DNA of 64,000 bases from Corynebacterium ulceribovis DSM 45146 (lineage in GTDB: Bacteria > Actinomycetota > Actinomycetes > Mycobacteriales > Mycobacteriaceae), in contig NZ_AQUY01000001.1 in NCBI RefSeq assembly GCF_000372445.1, positions 559,449 to 623,448 on the forward strand. Reading direction: 5' to 3'. Made by a program: the position numbers and the translations under genes. Position 1 is the stretch's first letter. Each line of letters opens with the position of its first letter. Under the pieces are notes generated by a model, which was not told the DNA's origin, searched no databases, and saw only the letters and a program-made list of their open reading frames with translations. Positions 1 to 8,508 of the stretch are shown piece by piece.

Positions 1-349
1 GATCAAAGACGCCGTGCATATTCATGGAGTGTGGCGATACCAGCCGATGGGACAGCAGGTGTAGCCGCAGGTAAACATCGTGTGCGTCGACAGCAGGCTG
101 AGACAGGTCGGCAATATTGGTTTCCACCGCAATCTGCTCAACCATTCGGTCTTCGTCAATACGCACCATGGAGAGCATTTTTGGGCTGAGATATTGTGCA
201 CCCAACCGGACGGTGCCCGAGGGGCTTGGTTCGTCGGTCAATTGTGGTTCTGGGTACCAGGTATCCAGAATCGTGCCGTCCATTGCAATGTTGGCGATAC
301 CCACGCCTCGGGCCCCAGATGTCAGCATGGCCCCATTGTATCCCGCCAT
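1..349 (-). CDS. dapD: 2,3,4,5-tetrahydropyridine-2,6-dicarboxylate N-succinyltransferase, N-terminal part
   Basis: The gene runs off the left edge, so only about the first 116 codons are present. The enzyme succinylates tetrahydrodipicolinate in the succinylase branch of the DAP/lysine pathway, in the cytoplasm. The visible part has GVGIANIAMDGTILDTWYPE near the start and DVYLRLHLLSHRLVSPHSMN later, which match the N-terminal domain of the actinobacterial DapD type as I remember it; the left-handed helix catalytic domain lies outside the window. The ATG at 349 gives the longest form. The ATG at 328 (MLTSGARGVGIA) fits the family N-terminus equally well, and neither has a clear ribosome site. 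It is divergent from the LOG-family gene. Confidence 0.8.
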   Translation of the reverse strand, partial: MAGYNGAMLTSGARGVGIANIAMDGTILDTWYPEPQLTDEPSPSGTVRLGAQYLSPKMLSMVRIDEDRMVEQIAVETNIADLSQPAVDAHDVYLRLHLLSHRLVSPHSMNMHGVFD

Positions 350-385
350 GCTGCAAACGGCTCCGGCAGTTAAGGTGGGTGCCAC

Positions 386-400
386 CACATGTCACATGTG
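386..400. repeat. Repeated/palindromic CACATGT motif between divergent genes
   Basis: The intergenic stretch between dapD and the LOG-family gene contains CACATGT directly followed by CACATGTG, which is itself an 8-bp palindrome. It sits in the only promoter space for both genes, so it may be a regulator site, but no known consensus was matched. It is short and could be chance. Confidence 0.25.
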
Positions 401-453
401 TTTCAATTTTCCCGTAAGTAACTTATCGTCCACAGTCCACCGAGGAACTCGTT

Positions 454-1296
454 ATGGCACCTGAAAAAACTCCTTCCGAAGCCAAGCGCATGCTGCTGCG
501 CGGGCCGATGTACATCCGGCCAGACGGACGGGACAACTCCAAACGATCCACCACGGACTACCGACTGCTGGACCGGGCGACGGACACCTCGTGGATGCAT
601 ACCGACACCTGGCGTGTCCTGCGTATTCAATCCGAGTTTGTTGACGGTTTCGGCGCGCTCGCGGAAATTCCAAAAGCCGTGACGGTGTTTGGCTCAGCGC
701 GTATTCAGCCGGGGCACCCTTACTACGACTTAGGCGTGGAAACTGGCCGGAAAATTGCTGAAGCTGGCTACGCCGTCATCACCGGTGGTGGCCCAGGTTT
801 GATGGAGGCGCCGAACCGTGGCGCGCTGGAAGCTGAAGGTTTTTCGGTGGGGCTAGGCATTGAACTGCCGCATGAGCAGCACCTGAACCACTACCTCGAC
901 CTCGGCATGAACTTTCGGTACTTCTTCGTCCGCAAGGTGATGTTTCTGAAGTATTCGCAGGCCTTCGTCGGGCTGCCCGGCGGTTTCGGCACACTGGATG
1001 AGCTATTTGAAGCCCTAGTGATGGTGCAGACCGGCAAAATTACCCGCTTCCCAATTGTGCTGTTGGGCACCGAGTTCTGGGGCGGACTAGTCGACTGGAT
1101 TGATGAGCGGCTGCTGGCCGAAGGCATGATCAGCGACGAAGATGTCGATCTGTACCTAGTGACCGACGACGTGGACGAGGCCATCCAGTACATCAAGGAT
1201 GCCCATGCCGGCCACCTGCAGGCCATGGAGGAACGTGAAGCCCGCGAAGCCGCGGCAGCTGAGCGTGCTAAATTCGCAGGTGATGAGACCGATTAA
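454..1296 (+). CDS. LOG-family protein (TIGR00730 type, putative nucleotide 5'-monophosphate phosphoribohydrolase)
   Basis: Proteins of this family have a Rossmann-like fold and many release the base from AMP-type nucleotides such as cytokinin riboside monophosphates; the substrate here is not known. The family signature GLPGGFGTLDE is seen around residues 171-181, after VFGSARI and a GGGPGLMEAPNRGA loop that binds the phosphate. At 280 residues it is longer than the short LOG proteins because of about 60 extra N-terminal residues, and its C-terminus is a charged Ala/Glu helix. The ATG at 454 follows a GAGGA site. It overlaps folP2 by about 14 bases, so the two are likely cotranscribed, the same arrangement remembered from mycobacteria. 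Confidence 0.85.
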   Translation: MAPEKTPSEAKRMLLRGPMYIRPDGRDNSKRSTTDYRLLDRATDTSWMHTDTWRVLRIQSEFVDGFGALAEIPKAVTVFGSARIQPGHPYYDLGVETGRKIAEAGYAVITGGGPGLMEAPNRGALEAEGFSVGLGIELPHEQHLNHYLDLGMNFRYFFVRKVMFLKYSQAFVGLPGGFGTLDELFEALVMVQTGKITRFPIVLLGTEFWGGLVDWIDERLLAEGMISDEDVDLYLVTDDVDEAIQYIKDAHAGHLQAMEEREAREAAAAERAKFAGDETD

Positions 1297-2143
1297 CTGT
1301 GCGTTTCAGCCATCCGGTGTCCCCGCCGTGATGGCTATTGTCAATCGCACCCCCGACTCCTTTTACGACAAGGGCGCTACGTGGGGCATTGAGGCAGCGC
1401 TCGCTCGCGTGGACGCTGCAGTGACCGATGGCGCCAGCGTGATCGATATTGGCGGGGTGAAAGCAGGCCCCGGTCCCGAAGTTTCTGCTACCGAGGAAAT
1501 CGACCGGGTGGTGCCGCTCATTGCGGCGGTGCACGAGCGTTACCCAGACATCACGATCAGCGTGGACACTTGGCGTGCGGAGGTCGCGGATGTGGCGTGC
1601 CAAGCAGGCGCCGGGCTGGTCAATGACACTTGGGCTGGCGCGGACCCTGAGCTGGTGACCGTCGCGGGGCAGCATCGTGCTGGTTATGTCTGTTCGCATA
1701 CTGGGGGAGTGACACCCCGGACTCGCCCGTTCCGGGCGCATTTTGACGATGTCGTTGCGCAGGTCATTGCGGAGACGTCGGCTGCTGCGGAGCGCGCGGT
1801 ATCTCTTGGCGTGCCGGAGAACAAAATCCTCATTGATCCGACGCACGATTTCGGTAAGAACACTTTCCACGGGTTGGAGCTGCTGCGTCGTCTCGATGAA
1901 TTGGTCGCTACCGGCTGGCCGGTGTTGATGGCGCTGTCGAATAAGGACTTTGTGGGGGAGACAGTGGGCCGCGGGGTAGCCGACCGGGTTCCCGCGACGC
2001 TCGCCGCCACCGCTTACGCCGCACACCATGGCGTGGCGATGTTCCGGGCGCACCAGGTCCGCGAGACCGTCGATGTGTGCCAGATGGTTGGCGCGATTGA
2101 CCAGCGCATCGCCCCGAAGTCGGTCATCCGAGGTCTGCAGTGA
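1283..2143 (+). CDS. folP2: FolP2-type dihydropteroate synthase homologue
   Basis: This has the TIM-barrel plan of dihydropteroate synthase, which joins p-aminobenzoate to the pterin in folate synthesis. VMAIVNRTPDSF near residue 14 and ISVDTWR around residue 92 are conserved. Key loops differ: DIGGVKAGPG stands where the catalytic enzyme has GGESTRPG, and SNKDFVGET replaces the SRKxF motif. Those changes are typical of the second, FolP2-like paralogue next to gpgS, whose catalytic role is doubtful. The start at ATG 1283 overlaps the previous gene; a GTG at 1280 is also in frame. The stop overlaps the gpgS start as GTGA, which implies translational coupling. Confidence 0.82.
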   Translation: MRPINCAFQPSGVPAVMAIVNRTPDSFYDKGATWGIEAALARVDAAVTDGASVIDIGGVKAGPGPEVSATEEIDRVVPLIAAVHERYPDITISVDTWRAEVADVACQAGAGLVNDTWAGADPELVTVAGQHRAGYVCSHTGGVTPRTRPFRAHFDDVVAQVIAETSAAAERAVSLGVPENKILIDPTHDFGKNTFHGLELLRRLDELVATGWPVLMALSNKDFVGETVGRGVADRVPATLAATAYAAHHGVAMFRAHQVRETVDVCQMVGAIDQRIAPKSVIRGLQ

Positions 2144-3021
2144 CCGCTACCGTCGCTACCGTCAGCGTGGTCATCCCCGCACTGAACGAAGAAGGCACCG
2201 TGGGCCAGGTCGTGGAATCATTGCGGCCGTTGCAGTTGGGCACGGCGCCGCTTATTGACGAAATTTTAGTCATTGACTCGGATTCGACGGACGCTACTGC
2301 GCTGGTGGCTGCACGCGCTGGTGCCACTGTCGTCAATTGGCGCAGCGTCTTGCCGCATATCCCGCCGCAGCCCGGTAAAGGCGAAGCGCTATGGCGTGGC
2401 GTGGCTGCTGCTCGCGGGGACATTGTGTGTTTCATGGACGCTGACGTGGTGGAGCCGGGGCCGCAGTGGGTTGCCACTTTGGTGGAGCCACTGTTGGCAG
2501 ATTCACAGGTGCAGATGGTCCGGGGCAGCTATCAGCGGGTGCTGAGCGCTGGGCAGTCGACCTCCCTGGATGGTGGCCGGGTGACGGAGTTGACGATGCG
2601 GCCACTGCTTGCGGCGCTGCGCCCGGAGTTGGCCACTATTGCGCAGCCACTTGGCGGTGAGTACGCCGCTCGGCGTGCAGCGCTGTGCTCCGTACCATTT
2701 GCGCCTGGTTATGGCGTGGAAACTGGGTTGCTGCTGGATTTTGCGGAGCGGTTTGGGGTCTCGGCAATTGCACAGGTGGATTTGGGGCAGCGGCGGCATC
2801 GTAATCGGACGTTGGCAGATTTAGGTCCGATGGCGCGCCAGGTGGTGGCGACGCTATTTGATCGGTGTGGCGTGCCAGATTCCGGCGCTCCGCTTCGTGT
2901 GGGTGGGGTGGCGGCGCCAGTTGCGCCAAGTTTTGCGGATCGTCCGCCGATTGCGTCGGTGATCGCCTCAATGGAGGGCAGTAATAGTACAGCTATTCCG
3001 CCGCTTGTCAAAAATGAGTAA
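2140..3021 (+). CDS. gpgS: Glucosyl-3-phosphoglycerate synthase (GT81)
   Basis: The enzyme transfers glucose from a nucleotide sugar to 3-phosphoglycerate, the first step of glucosylglycerate and, in relatives, of methylglucose lipopolysaccharide synthesis. The GT-A fold is visible: SVVIPALNEEGTVGQVV at residues 8-24, IDSDSTD near 46, and a metal-binding FMDADVV near 97. Later, PLGGEYAARRAAL and PGYGVETGLLLDF form the acceptor side. The length of 293 residues is slightly short of the mycobacterial enzyme. The GTG start overlaps the folP2 stop by four bases. Lying directly behind LOG and folP2 and before a DUF3117 gene, this is the standard corynebacterial and mycobacterial order. Confidence 0.85.
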   Translation: MTATVATVSVVIPALNEEGTVGQVVESLRPLQLGTAPLIDEILVIDSDSTDATALVAARAGATVVNWRSVLPHIPPQPGKGEALWRGVAAARGDIVCFMDADVVEPGPQWVATLVEPLLADSQVQMVRGSYQRVLSAGQSTSLDGGRVTELTMRPLLAALRPELATIAQPLGGEYAARRAALCSVPFAPGYGVETGLLLDFAERFGVSAIAQVDLGQRRHRNRTLADLGPMARQVVATLFDRCGVPDSGAPLRVGGVAAPVAPSFADRPPIASVIASMEGSNSTAIPPLVKNE

Positions 3022-3076
3022 GGTTGAGAATAGGCCCTGAATACAGGACTGGAAGCTTTTAGTTAGGAGTCAATTC

Positions 3077-3247
3077 ATGGCTGCCATGAAACCACGCACT
3101 GGCGATGGCCCGTTGGAGATTACCGACGAAGGCAAGAAGATTGTGATGCGCGTTCCCGCGGACGGCGGTGGTCGTCTGGTGGTTGAGCTGTCGCCAACCG
3201 AGGCCAGCGAGCTGGGCCACGAACTGTTGAAGGTGGTCGGCTCGTAG
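3077..3247 (+). CDS. Small conserved DUF3117 protein
   Basis: This 56-residue gene reads MAAMKPRTGDGPLEITDEGK at its start and closes with SELGHELLKVVGS. It matches the small actinobacterial DUF3117 family as I remember it, whose members have no established function. It is preceded by TTAGGAGT, a good ribosome site eight bases before the ATG. It follows gpgS by 55 bases on the same strand, so it may share that transcript. A hairpin at 3268-3298 closes the unit. The protein is soluble, with no signal peptide or cysteine. Confidence 0.85.
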   Translation: MAAMKPRTGDGPLEITDEGKKIVMRVPADGGGRLVVELSPTEASELGHELLKVVGS

Positions 3248-3267
3248 CCAGTGGGCGGTTAATGTGT

Positions 3268-3298
3268 AACGGCGATCGGGGTTTTCCCGGTCGCCGTT
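3268..3298 (+). terminator. Hairpin after DUF3117 gene
   Basis: AACGGCGATCGGG pairs with CCCGGTCGCCGTT around a short T-rich loop, a 13-pair stem with one G-T pair. No T-run follows, so this is either a weak terminator or an RNA-stabilising hairpin. Confidence 0.55.
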
Positions 3299-3406
3299 GC
3301 GTATCTAGGGGCTGCGCTAACCCAGGGTAATCAGCGGCGTGTTCAGCTTGGCCGGGTACGCTGGTCAGCTAATCAGAAATTCGCATCTCATCCAGGGAGG
3401 TTCTCA

Positions 3407-4279
3407 ATGCTCGCCGACATTATTGATGTCTTAGCTGATCCAGTGGATGGCACTGCGATGTGTGCGGCGGATGACACCTGGAAGGTGCTCAAGTCCGAGT
3501 CGGGTCACTCGTATGATGTGGCTCGCCAGGGCTACGTCACGTTGGCTGGTGGCGCGGGTCTGCGCTACACCGGCGACGATGCCAAGATGATTGCTGCCCG
3601 CGATACGTTCTTGTCCGGCGGCCACTATGGCCCGTTTGTGGAGGAAGTATCCGGCAATGTCCAAGATGTCTTGGACGATAACGGCATCAGCAACGATGAC
3701 CGTCCAGTGGTGCTGGAAAACGGTGCCGGTACTGGCTACTACTTGGCGCACACGCTGGATGCGATTCCAGAGGCTCGCGGTGTGGGCATTGACGTTTCCG
3801 TTCCAGCCGCAAAGCACCTAGCGAAATGCCACCCACGGGTGGGCGCGGTGGTTGCGGATGCGTGGGCTCGGCTGCCGATTCGGGACCATTCTGTCGACGC
3901 CATTACGGTGATTTTCGCCCCGCGCAACGCGGAGGAGTTCGCCCGTGTGCTCAAGCCGGGCGGCCAGGTTGTCGTACTGACTGCCGATACTGGCCACCTT
4001 TCGGAGCTGCGTAAGCCACTGGGCATCATTGATGTGGAGCGCGGCAAGGTTGAGCGGATGATTGCCCAAGCAGAGGGCCACTTGGTGCCTATTGGGGAGC
4101 CTGAGCGCGTCGAGTTCACCATGAAGCTGAAGCAGGAAGACATTGCCGCGCAGATTGCGATGAGCCCGTCTGCTCGCCATATCCATCCAGATGTGTTGGC
4201 GGACCGGATTAAGTCCCTGCCGACCACGATGGATGTTACTGCCCGCGCAATGATTACCCGCTTGGGCCGCCCAGAGTAG
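3407..4279 (+). CDS. rrmA: RlmA/TlrB-like 23S rRNA (guanine-N1) methyltransferase homologue
   Basis: Members of this family methylate N1 of G745 or G748 in 23S rRNA using S-adenosylmethionine. The protein keeps the family core: YDVARQGYVTLA at residues 36-47, a SAM-binding LENGAGTGYYLA near residue 105, and a class I fold ending in LKPGG and VVVLTA strands. The N-terminal zinc ribbon is degenerate: the two CPxC cysteines are aspartates (D11 and D14 in LADPVDG), and the third site is serine with only His34 kept. The ATG at 3407 follows CAGGGAGG. It is convergent with glgA across a strong terminator. Substrate assignment is therefore tentative. Confidence 0.72.
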   Translation: MLADIIDVLADPVDGTAMCAADDTWKVLKSESGHSYDVARQGYVTLAGGAGLRYTGDDAKMIAARDTFLSGGHYGPFVEEVSGNVQDVLDDNGISNDDRPVVLENGAGTGYYLAHTLDAIPEARGVGIDVSVPAAKHLAKCHPRVGAVVADAWARLPIRDHSVDAITVIFAPRNAEEFARVLKPGGQVVVLTADTGHLSELRKPLGIIDVERGKVERMIAQAEGHLVPIGEPERVEFTMKLKQEDIAAQIAMSPSARHIHPDVLADRIKSLPTTMDVTARAMITRLGRPE

Positions 4280-4327
4280 AAGGTAGCGCAAAAAGCGGTG
4301 CTTTTTGGCGGTGCTTATTGACGGTTA

Positions 4328-4360
4328 AGGGCCGGTCAGCTGATGCTGCCGGCCTTTTTT
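4328..4360. terminator. Rho-independent terminator between convergent rrmA and glgA
   Basis: GGCCGG-T-CAGC pairs with GCTGCCGGCC around a TGAT loop and is followed by six T residues, so it is a classical terminator on the plus strand. It lies between two converging genes and may also stop glgA transcripts. Confidence 0.85.
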
Positions 4361-4379
4361 CACGTCGTGATGCTACGTC

Positions 4380-5570
4380 CTACATCAGAGACTTGTACAC
4401 GTCGATGGTTTGCTGCGCGATGGTTGCCCAGCTGAAATCATTGATGGCGCGGGTGCGGCCAGCCACACCAAAGGCCTTAGCGCGTTCCCGGTCAGCGACC
4501 ATCTTGTTCACGCCTTCCGCGATGGCAGCTTCGAATCCTGCTTCATCGTTTTCGTCATAATGCACCAACGTGCCGGTCTCACCATCGACGACGACCTCAG
4601 GGATACCGCCGACATCGGAAGCGACGACTGCGGTGCCGCAAGCCATAGCTTCCAAGTTGACGATGCCCAGTGGCTCGTAAATGGATGGGCAGACGAAGGT
4701 ATCGGAAGCGGTGAGGATTTCCTGCAGTTTTTCCTTATCCAGCATGTCCTGCACCCAGAAGATGCCATCTCGCTTGGACTGCAGCTCTTCCACCAACGCC
4801 TTGGTGCGGGCCGCGATCTCTGGGGTGTCTGGCGCACCTGCGCACAGCACCAGCTGAATGCCTTCGTCGAACTGCATCGCGGCCTTCACGAGGTGCTCTA
4901 CACCCTTTTGGCGGGTAATGCGTCCGACGAAGGAGACGATTGGACGGTTTGGATCGACGCCGAGGTCCTTGAGTACTGACCAGCCCTTTTCTTCCTGGGA
5001 CTGGTCGAATGTTGGCCGCGGTGCCCACAGCTCAGTGTCAATGCCATTGAGGACAATGCGGACCTTGTCTGGCTCGATAGTTGGGTACGCGTCGAGAATC
5101 GCGTCCTTCATGCGAGCGGACACAGCGATGACTGCGTCAGCATTAGTCATCGCGTTCTTTTCCGACCACGAAGACACGTTGTAGCCGCCAGCGAGCTGCT
5201 CCTTCTTCCAAGGGCGGTGCGGCTCTAGGGAGTGGGCGGTGACTACGTGTGGAATTTCCTTCATCAGGCCGGTCAGGTGACCGCCGAGCCCGGAATACCA
5301 GGTGTGGGAGTGGACTACGTCGATGTCGGTCTGTGCGGCTTCATGCGCCATCCGCAGGCCAACGGAGAGGGTTTTGATTGCGCCATTGGCGTCGTTGAGG
5401 GCTTCATCGTTGCCAACAACGTAGACGTCGGCTTCGTCGCGAGGACCGCCCATGCAGTACACGTCGACCGGCACGATTTCGCGCATATAACGGGTTAGTT
5501 CAGCAACGTGAACGCCAGCGCCGCCGTAGATTTCTGGTGGATATTCTCGGGACATCATCGCAACTCGCAT
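4380..5570 (-). CDS. glgA: GlgA/GlgM-type glycosyltransferase (glycogen or maltose-1-phosphate synthesis)
   Basis: This GT4-type glycosyltransferase uses the ADP-glucose made by the divergent glgC. The actinobacterial group is either called glycogen synthase or, from mycobacterial work, alpha-maltose-1-phosphate synthase (GlgM); the sequence alone does not decide. EYPPEIYGGAGVHV near the N-terminus is the donor-side loop, FVGRITRQKGVEHL sits mid-protein, and CPSIYEPLGIVNLEAMACG is the C-terminal EX7E motif. The frame opens with GTG at 5588, but the ATG at 5570 (MRVAMMSREYPPEIYGG) fits the family start and has GAAGG just upstream. It is a soluble protein of 396 residues. Confidence 0.87.
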   Translation of the reverse strand: MRVAMMSREYPPEIYGGAGVHVAELTRYMREIVPVDVYCMGGPRDEADVYVVGNDEALNDANGAIKTLSVGLRMAHEAAQTDIDVVHSHTWYSGLGGHLTGLMKEIPHVVTAHSLEPHRPWKKEQLAGGYNVSSWSEKNAMTNADAVIAVSARMKDAILDAYPTIEPDKVRIVLNGIDTELWAPRPTFDQSQEEKGWSVLKDLGVDPNRPIVSFVGRITRQKGVEHLVKAAMQFDEGIQLVLCAGAPDTPEIAARTKALVEELQSKRDGIFWVQDMLDKEKLQEILTASDTFVCPSIYEPLGIVNLEAMACGTAVVASDVGGIPEVVVDGETGTLVHYDENDEAGFEAAIAEGVNKMVADRERAKAFGVAGRTRAINDFSWATIAQQTIDVYKSLM

Positions 5571-5692
5571 ACCCTTCACCGTAGCCACTTTTGTGCAGCT
5601 GTGCAGGGGCTCGGCGGCATGTTTGGCACAGATGGGGGACTGAATGCCGCTATCTCCGGCGGGCTGCGCAATTTGTGATTAGCCTGGGGAAT

Positions 5693-6910
5693 GTGAGAAG
5701 CCAACCAAATGTCCTTGCAATTGTCCTTGCTGGTGGCGAAGGTAAGCGTCTGTTTCCTTTGACTGCTGACCGCGCTAAGCCAGCCGTACCGTTTGGCGGC
5801 ACGTACCGCTTGATTGACTTCGTGCTGTCGAACTTGCTCAACGCCGGCTACCGCAAAATCGCGGTGCTGACGCAGTACAAGTCCCACTCTTTGGACCGTC
5901 ACATCTCCACCGCTTGGCAGATGTCCGGTATTACCGGCGAATACGTCACCCCAGTGCCTGCTCAGCAGCGGCTGGGCAAGCGTTGGTTCACTGGTTCCGC
6001 CGACGCCATCCTCCAGTCGCTGAACCTGATTTTCGACGAAGACCCTGAGCACGTCATCGTGTTCGGTGCGGATCACATCTACCGCATGGACGTCGAGCAG
6101 ATGGTCGAGCAGCACATCGCTTCCGGCGCAGAATGCACCGTTGCCGGTATTCGCGTGCCACGCGCGGAAGCTACTGCGTTTGGCTGCATCGACTCCGATG
6201 ACGAAAACAAGATCACCAGCTTCTTGGAGAAGCCAGCGGACCCACCGGGCACCCCGGATGATCCGGAGTCCACTTTCGCCTCCATGGGTAACTACGTCTT
6301 TAAGACCGAAGCCCTGGTCGAAGCGCTGCGCGCAGACTCCGAAAACGAAGAGTCGAACCACGATATGGGCGGCGATATCATTCCGTACTTCGTGGAGAAG
6401 AACTCGGCGTTCGTCTACGACTTCAAGAACAACTATGTTCCAGGCGAAACCGAACGTGACAAGGGCTACTGGCGTGACGTTGGTACCATCGACGCTTTCT
6501 ACGAAGCGAATATGGATCTGATTTCCGTGCACCCAGTGTTCAACCTGTACAACCGCAAGTGGCCAATCCACACCTTCCAGGAAGACAACTTGCCACCAGC
6601 GAAGTTCGTCAAGGGTGGCCTTGCACAGTCCTCCATGGTTGCCCCAGGTTCCATCATCTCTGGTGGTACCGTCCGCAACTCGGTGCTGCACTCCAATGTG
6701 GTTGTCGAAGAAGGTGCCACAGTAGAAGGCTCAGTGCTGTTCCCAGGTGTGCGCATCGGTCGCGGCGCTGTGGTGCGCCACGCCATCTTGGATAAGAACG
6801 TGGTGGTATCTGACGGTGAAATCCTCGGTGTGGACACCGAAAAGGATGCCCAGCGGTACAAGATCTCCGCGGGCGGCGTCGTCTGTGTGGGTAAGAACGA
6901 AGTTATTTAA
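5693..6910 (+). CDS. glgC: Glucose-1-phosphate adenylyltransferase (ADP-glucose pyrophosphorylase)
   Basis: The enzyme makes ADP-glucose from ATP and glucose-1-phosphate, the committed step of bacterial glycogen synthesis. The nucleotidyltransferase signature [13 protein letters not shown] is at residues 12-24, followed by [26 protein letters not shown], and SFLEKP; the C-terminal hexapeptide-repeat helix runs from GSIISGGTV to the end. The length of 405 residues is normal. The GTG at 5693 follows CTGGGGA and gives a family-like N-terminus; the frame is open upstream but that part has no homology. It is divergent from glgA with about 120 bases between. It abuts the sirtuin gene tail to tail with no spacer. 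Confidence 0.9.
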   Translation: MRSQPNVLAIVLAGGEGKRLFPLTADRAKPAVPFGGTYRLIDFVLSNLLNAGYRKIAVLTQYKSHSLDRHISTAWQMSGITGEYVTPVPAQQRLGKRWFTGSADAILQSLNLIFDEDPEHVIVFGADHIYRMDVEQMVEQHIASGAECTVAGIRVPRAEATAFGCIDSDDENKITSFLEKPADPPGTPDDPESTFASMGNYVFKTEALVEALRADSENEESNHDMGGDIIPYFVEKNSAFVYDFKNNYVPGETERDKGYWRDVGTIDAFYEANMDLISVHPVFNLYNRKWPIHTFQEDNLPPAKFVKGGLAQSSMVAPGSIISGGTVRNSVLHSNVVVEEGATVEGSVLFPGVRIGRGAVVRHAILDKNVVVSDGEILGVDTEKDAQRYKISAGGVVCVGKNEVI

Positions 6911-7690
6911 TTAACTTCGGTCGGCCAATGCGTCGACAAGCAATGGCAGTCCAACCGCGGCAGTGGTCCGCCACGACTGGGCTGCCAGGCGGGTCAACTC
7001 CGTTTCTTGGGGCGAGATTTCCAGGATTGGGGTGTCCTGCCGGTACGCAAGGAAAGGCAGTTGGGCAGCGGGATAAACTACACCCGATGTGCCCACAATG
7101 ACGATCAAGTCCGCCGTTTCCATTCGCCGTTCCGCCTCGCCCCAGGCGTCGCTGGGCAGTCCCTCCCCGAACCACACGATATCCGGCCGGATCAGGCTTC
7201 CACAGGCCGGGCAGGGTGGGGGAGTAAGGCGCGGCACCGCCTCCGTAGGAAAATCGACATCATCGTAGGGGCGGCGGCAGTTGCTGCAGCAGAAGATAAA
7301 CAAGCTGCCATGCAAATGCACCACATTCTCGCTACCAGCACGTTCATGCAAGTTATCGATGTTCTGTGTGGTTACTGTGACGGCATCAACACCATCGAGT
7401 TCAGCCCAGCGGGCAATCGCCCGGTGTCCAGCATTAGGCTCGGCCTGCGAGGCTAACTGCGCTCGCCACAGGTACCACGCCCACATTGGCTCTGGGTCGC
7501 GGCGCCAAGCATCAATACTGGCCATTGCCATCGGGTCTACGTTTTCCCACAGTCCAGTGTCGGCATCGCGGTATGTGACAATTCCCGATTCGGCGCTCAT
7601 CCCCGCACCAGTGAACACCTCCACATGACGCGCGGTACTTGCAAGATACAGTGCTTCAGCGAAACCGTGGTCGGAAGATTGCGGGGCCAT
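6911..7690 (-). CDS. cobB: NAD-dependent protein deacylase (sirtuin, CobB type)
   Basis: Sirtuins remove acyl groups from lysines using NAD+. FTGAGMSAESGI near residue 26 is the NAD site, TQNIDNLHERAG the Rossmann loop, and VVHLHGS holds the catalytic histidine. A structural zinc is bound by CSNC and CPAC. The YRDADTGLW segment and WYLWR suggest the class III (SirT5-like) group that prefers succinyl or malonyl lysine, but this is inferred. The ATG at 7690 has GAGGA seven bases upstream. It lies 11 bases downstream of the methyltransferase gene on the same strand, so the two form a likely operon. It ends directly against glgC. Confidence 0.88.
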   Translation of the reverse strand: MAPQSSDHGFAEALYLASTARHVEVFTGAGMSAESGIVTYRDADTGLWENVDPMAMASIDAWRRDPEPMWAWYLWRAQLASQAEPNAGHRAIARWAELDGVDAVTVTTQNIDNLHERAGSENVVHLHGSLFIFCCSNCRRPYDDVDFPTEAVPRLTPPPCPACGSLIRPDIVWFGEGLPSDAWGEAERRMETADLIVIVGTSGVVYPAAQLPFLAYRQDTPILEISPQETELTRLAAQSWRTTAAVGLPLLVDALADRS

Positions 7691-7701
7691 GAGCTATTCC
7701 T

Positions 7702-8358
7702 CTATTCCTGTTTAGCGATGATGGTCAGGCCACCACTCAGTGGCAACCGGCTGACCGTCACACCGTCAAGGGAACGGACATATTCGTCAGCTTCCCGGGC
7801 CGCAACGGTATCGCGGTCGGTGCGGCTCTCGTCGCCCACGATGCCGTCGAGGAGGCAGTCTCCGATAATGAGAACACCACCTGGCGAGAGCAGCGGTAGC
7901 GCGGCGTGCACGAATGCCAACAAATCAGTTGGACGGCAGTCGCCGTAAACAACGTCATAGGCACCTGGGTTCAATCGCCCCATCACTTCTAGGGGACGAG
8001 ACGGCAAGAAGCGGTATTGGGATGGCCGCAGCCCGACGGATTGGAATGCCTTTTTCGCTAGCTTCTGGTGCTCGGTTTCTGAGTCAATGCACGTGAGGTG
8101 GTCGCCCTGTGCCATCCCGCGCAGCAAATACAGTCCGACAACACCGGCAGCTGGGGTGATGGCAACCACCGAGCGAGTGGCGTTCGGTCGTCCTGCGAGC
8201 GCCGCCGACGTCAGGGCGGTCAGCAGCGAGCCGGTAATGGAATCCGGGTAGCTCAAACCAAATTCAGCAGCATCGCGGGCAGCAGCTTCGAGGGTTTCGT
8301 CGGCTGCAGTGGTGCTGAGGATGTAGTTACGGGTGGCGTCGAATGCAGAATCAGTCAC
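7702..8358 (-). CDS. O-methyltransferase family protein (class I SAM)
   Basis: This 218-residue protein resembles the small O-methyltransferase group (methyltransferase family 3). It has [18 protein letters not shown] in place of the usual GxGxG motif [17 protein letters not shown] for the ribose-binding acid, and [10 protein letters not shown] with [14 protein letters not shown] later. The glycine loop is less typical than in active enzymes, so the substrate is unknown. The start is GTG 8358 with AAGG immediately upstream. It is divergent from sigE, an arrangement also known in mycobacteria, and is probably cotranscribed with cobB. Confidence 0.8.
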   Translation of the reverse strand: MTDSAFDATRNYILSTTAADETLEAAARDAAEFGLSYPDSITGSLLTALTSAALAGRPNATRSVVAITPAAGVVGLYLLRGMAQGDHLTCIDSETEHQKLAKKAFQSVGLRPSQYRFLPSRPLEVMGRLNPGAYDVVYGDCRPTDLLAFVHAALPLLSPGGVLIIGDCLLDGIVGDESRTDRDTVAAREADEYVRSLDGVTVSRLPLSGGLTIIAKQE

Positions 8359-8508
8359 CCTTTTGAGTGTAGGGAATCTTGCGTTGCTTGGGGGCTATCC
8401 ACGCCGTTTGAGCTGTTTAACGGCTGTTACCAAAAAGAATCAGATTTCTTACAATATTCCTACGCCCCCGTATTGAGTCCGTTTATGTTTGCAAGGCAAG
8501 ATAGACGC

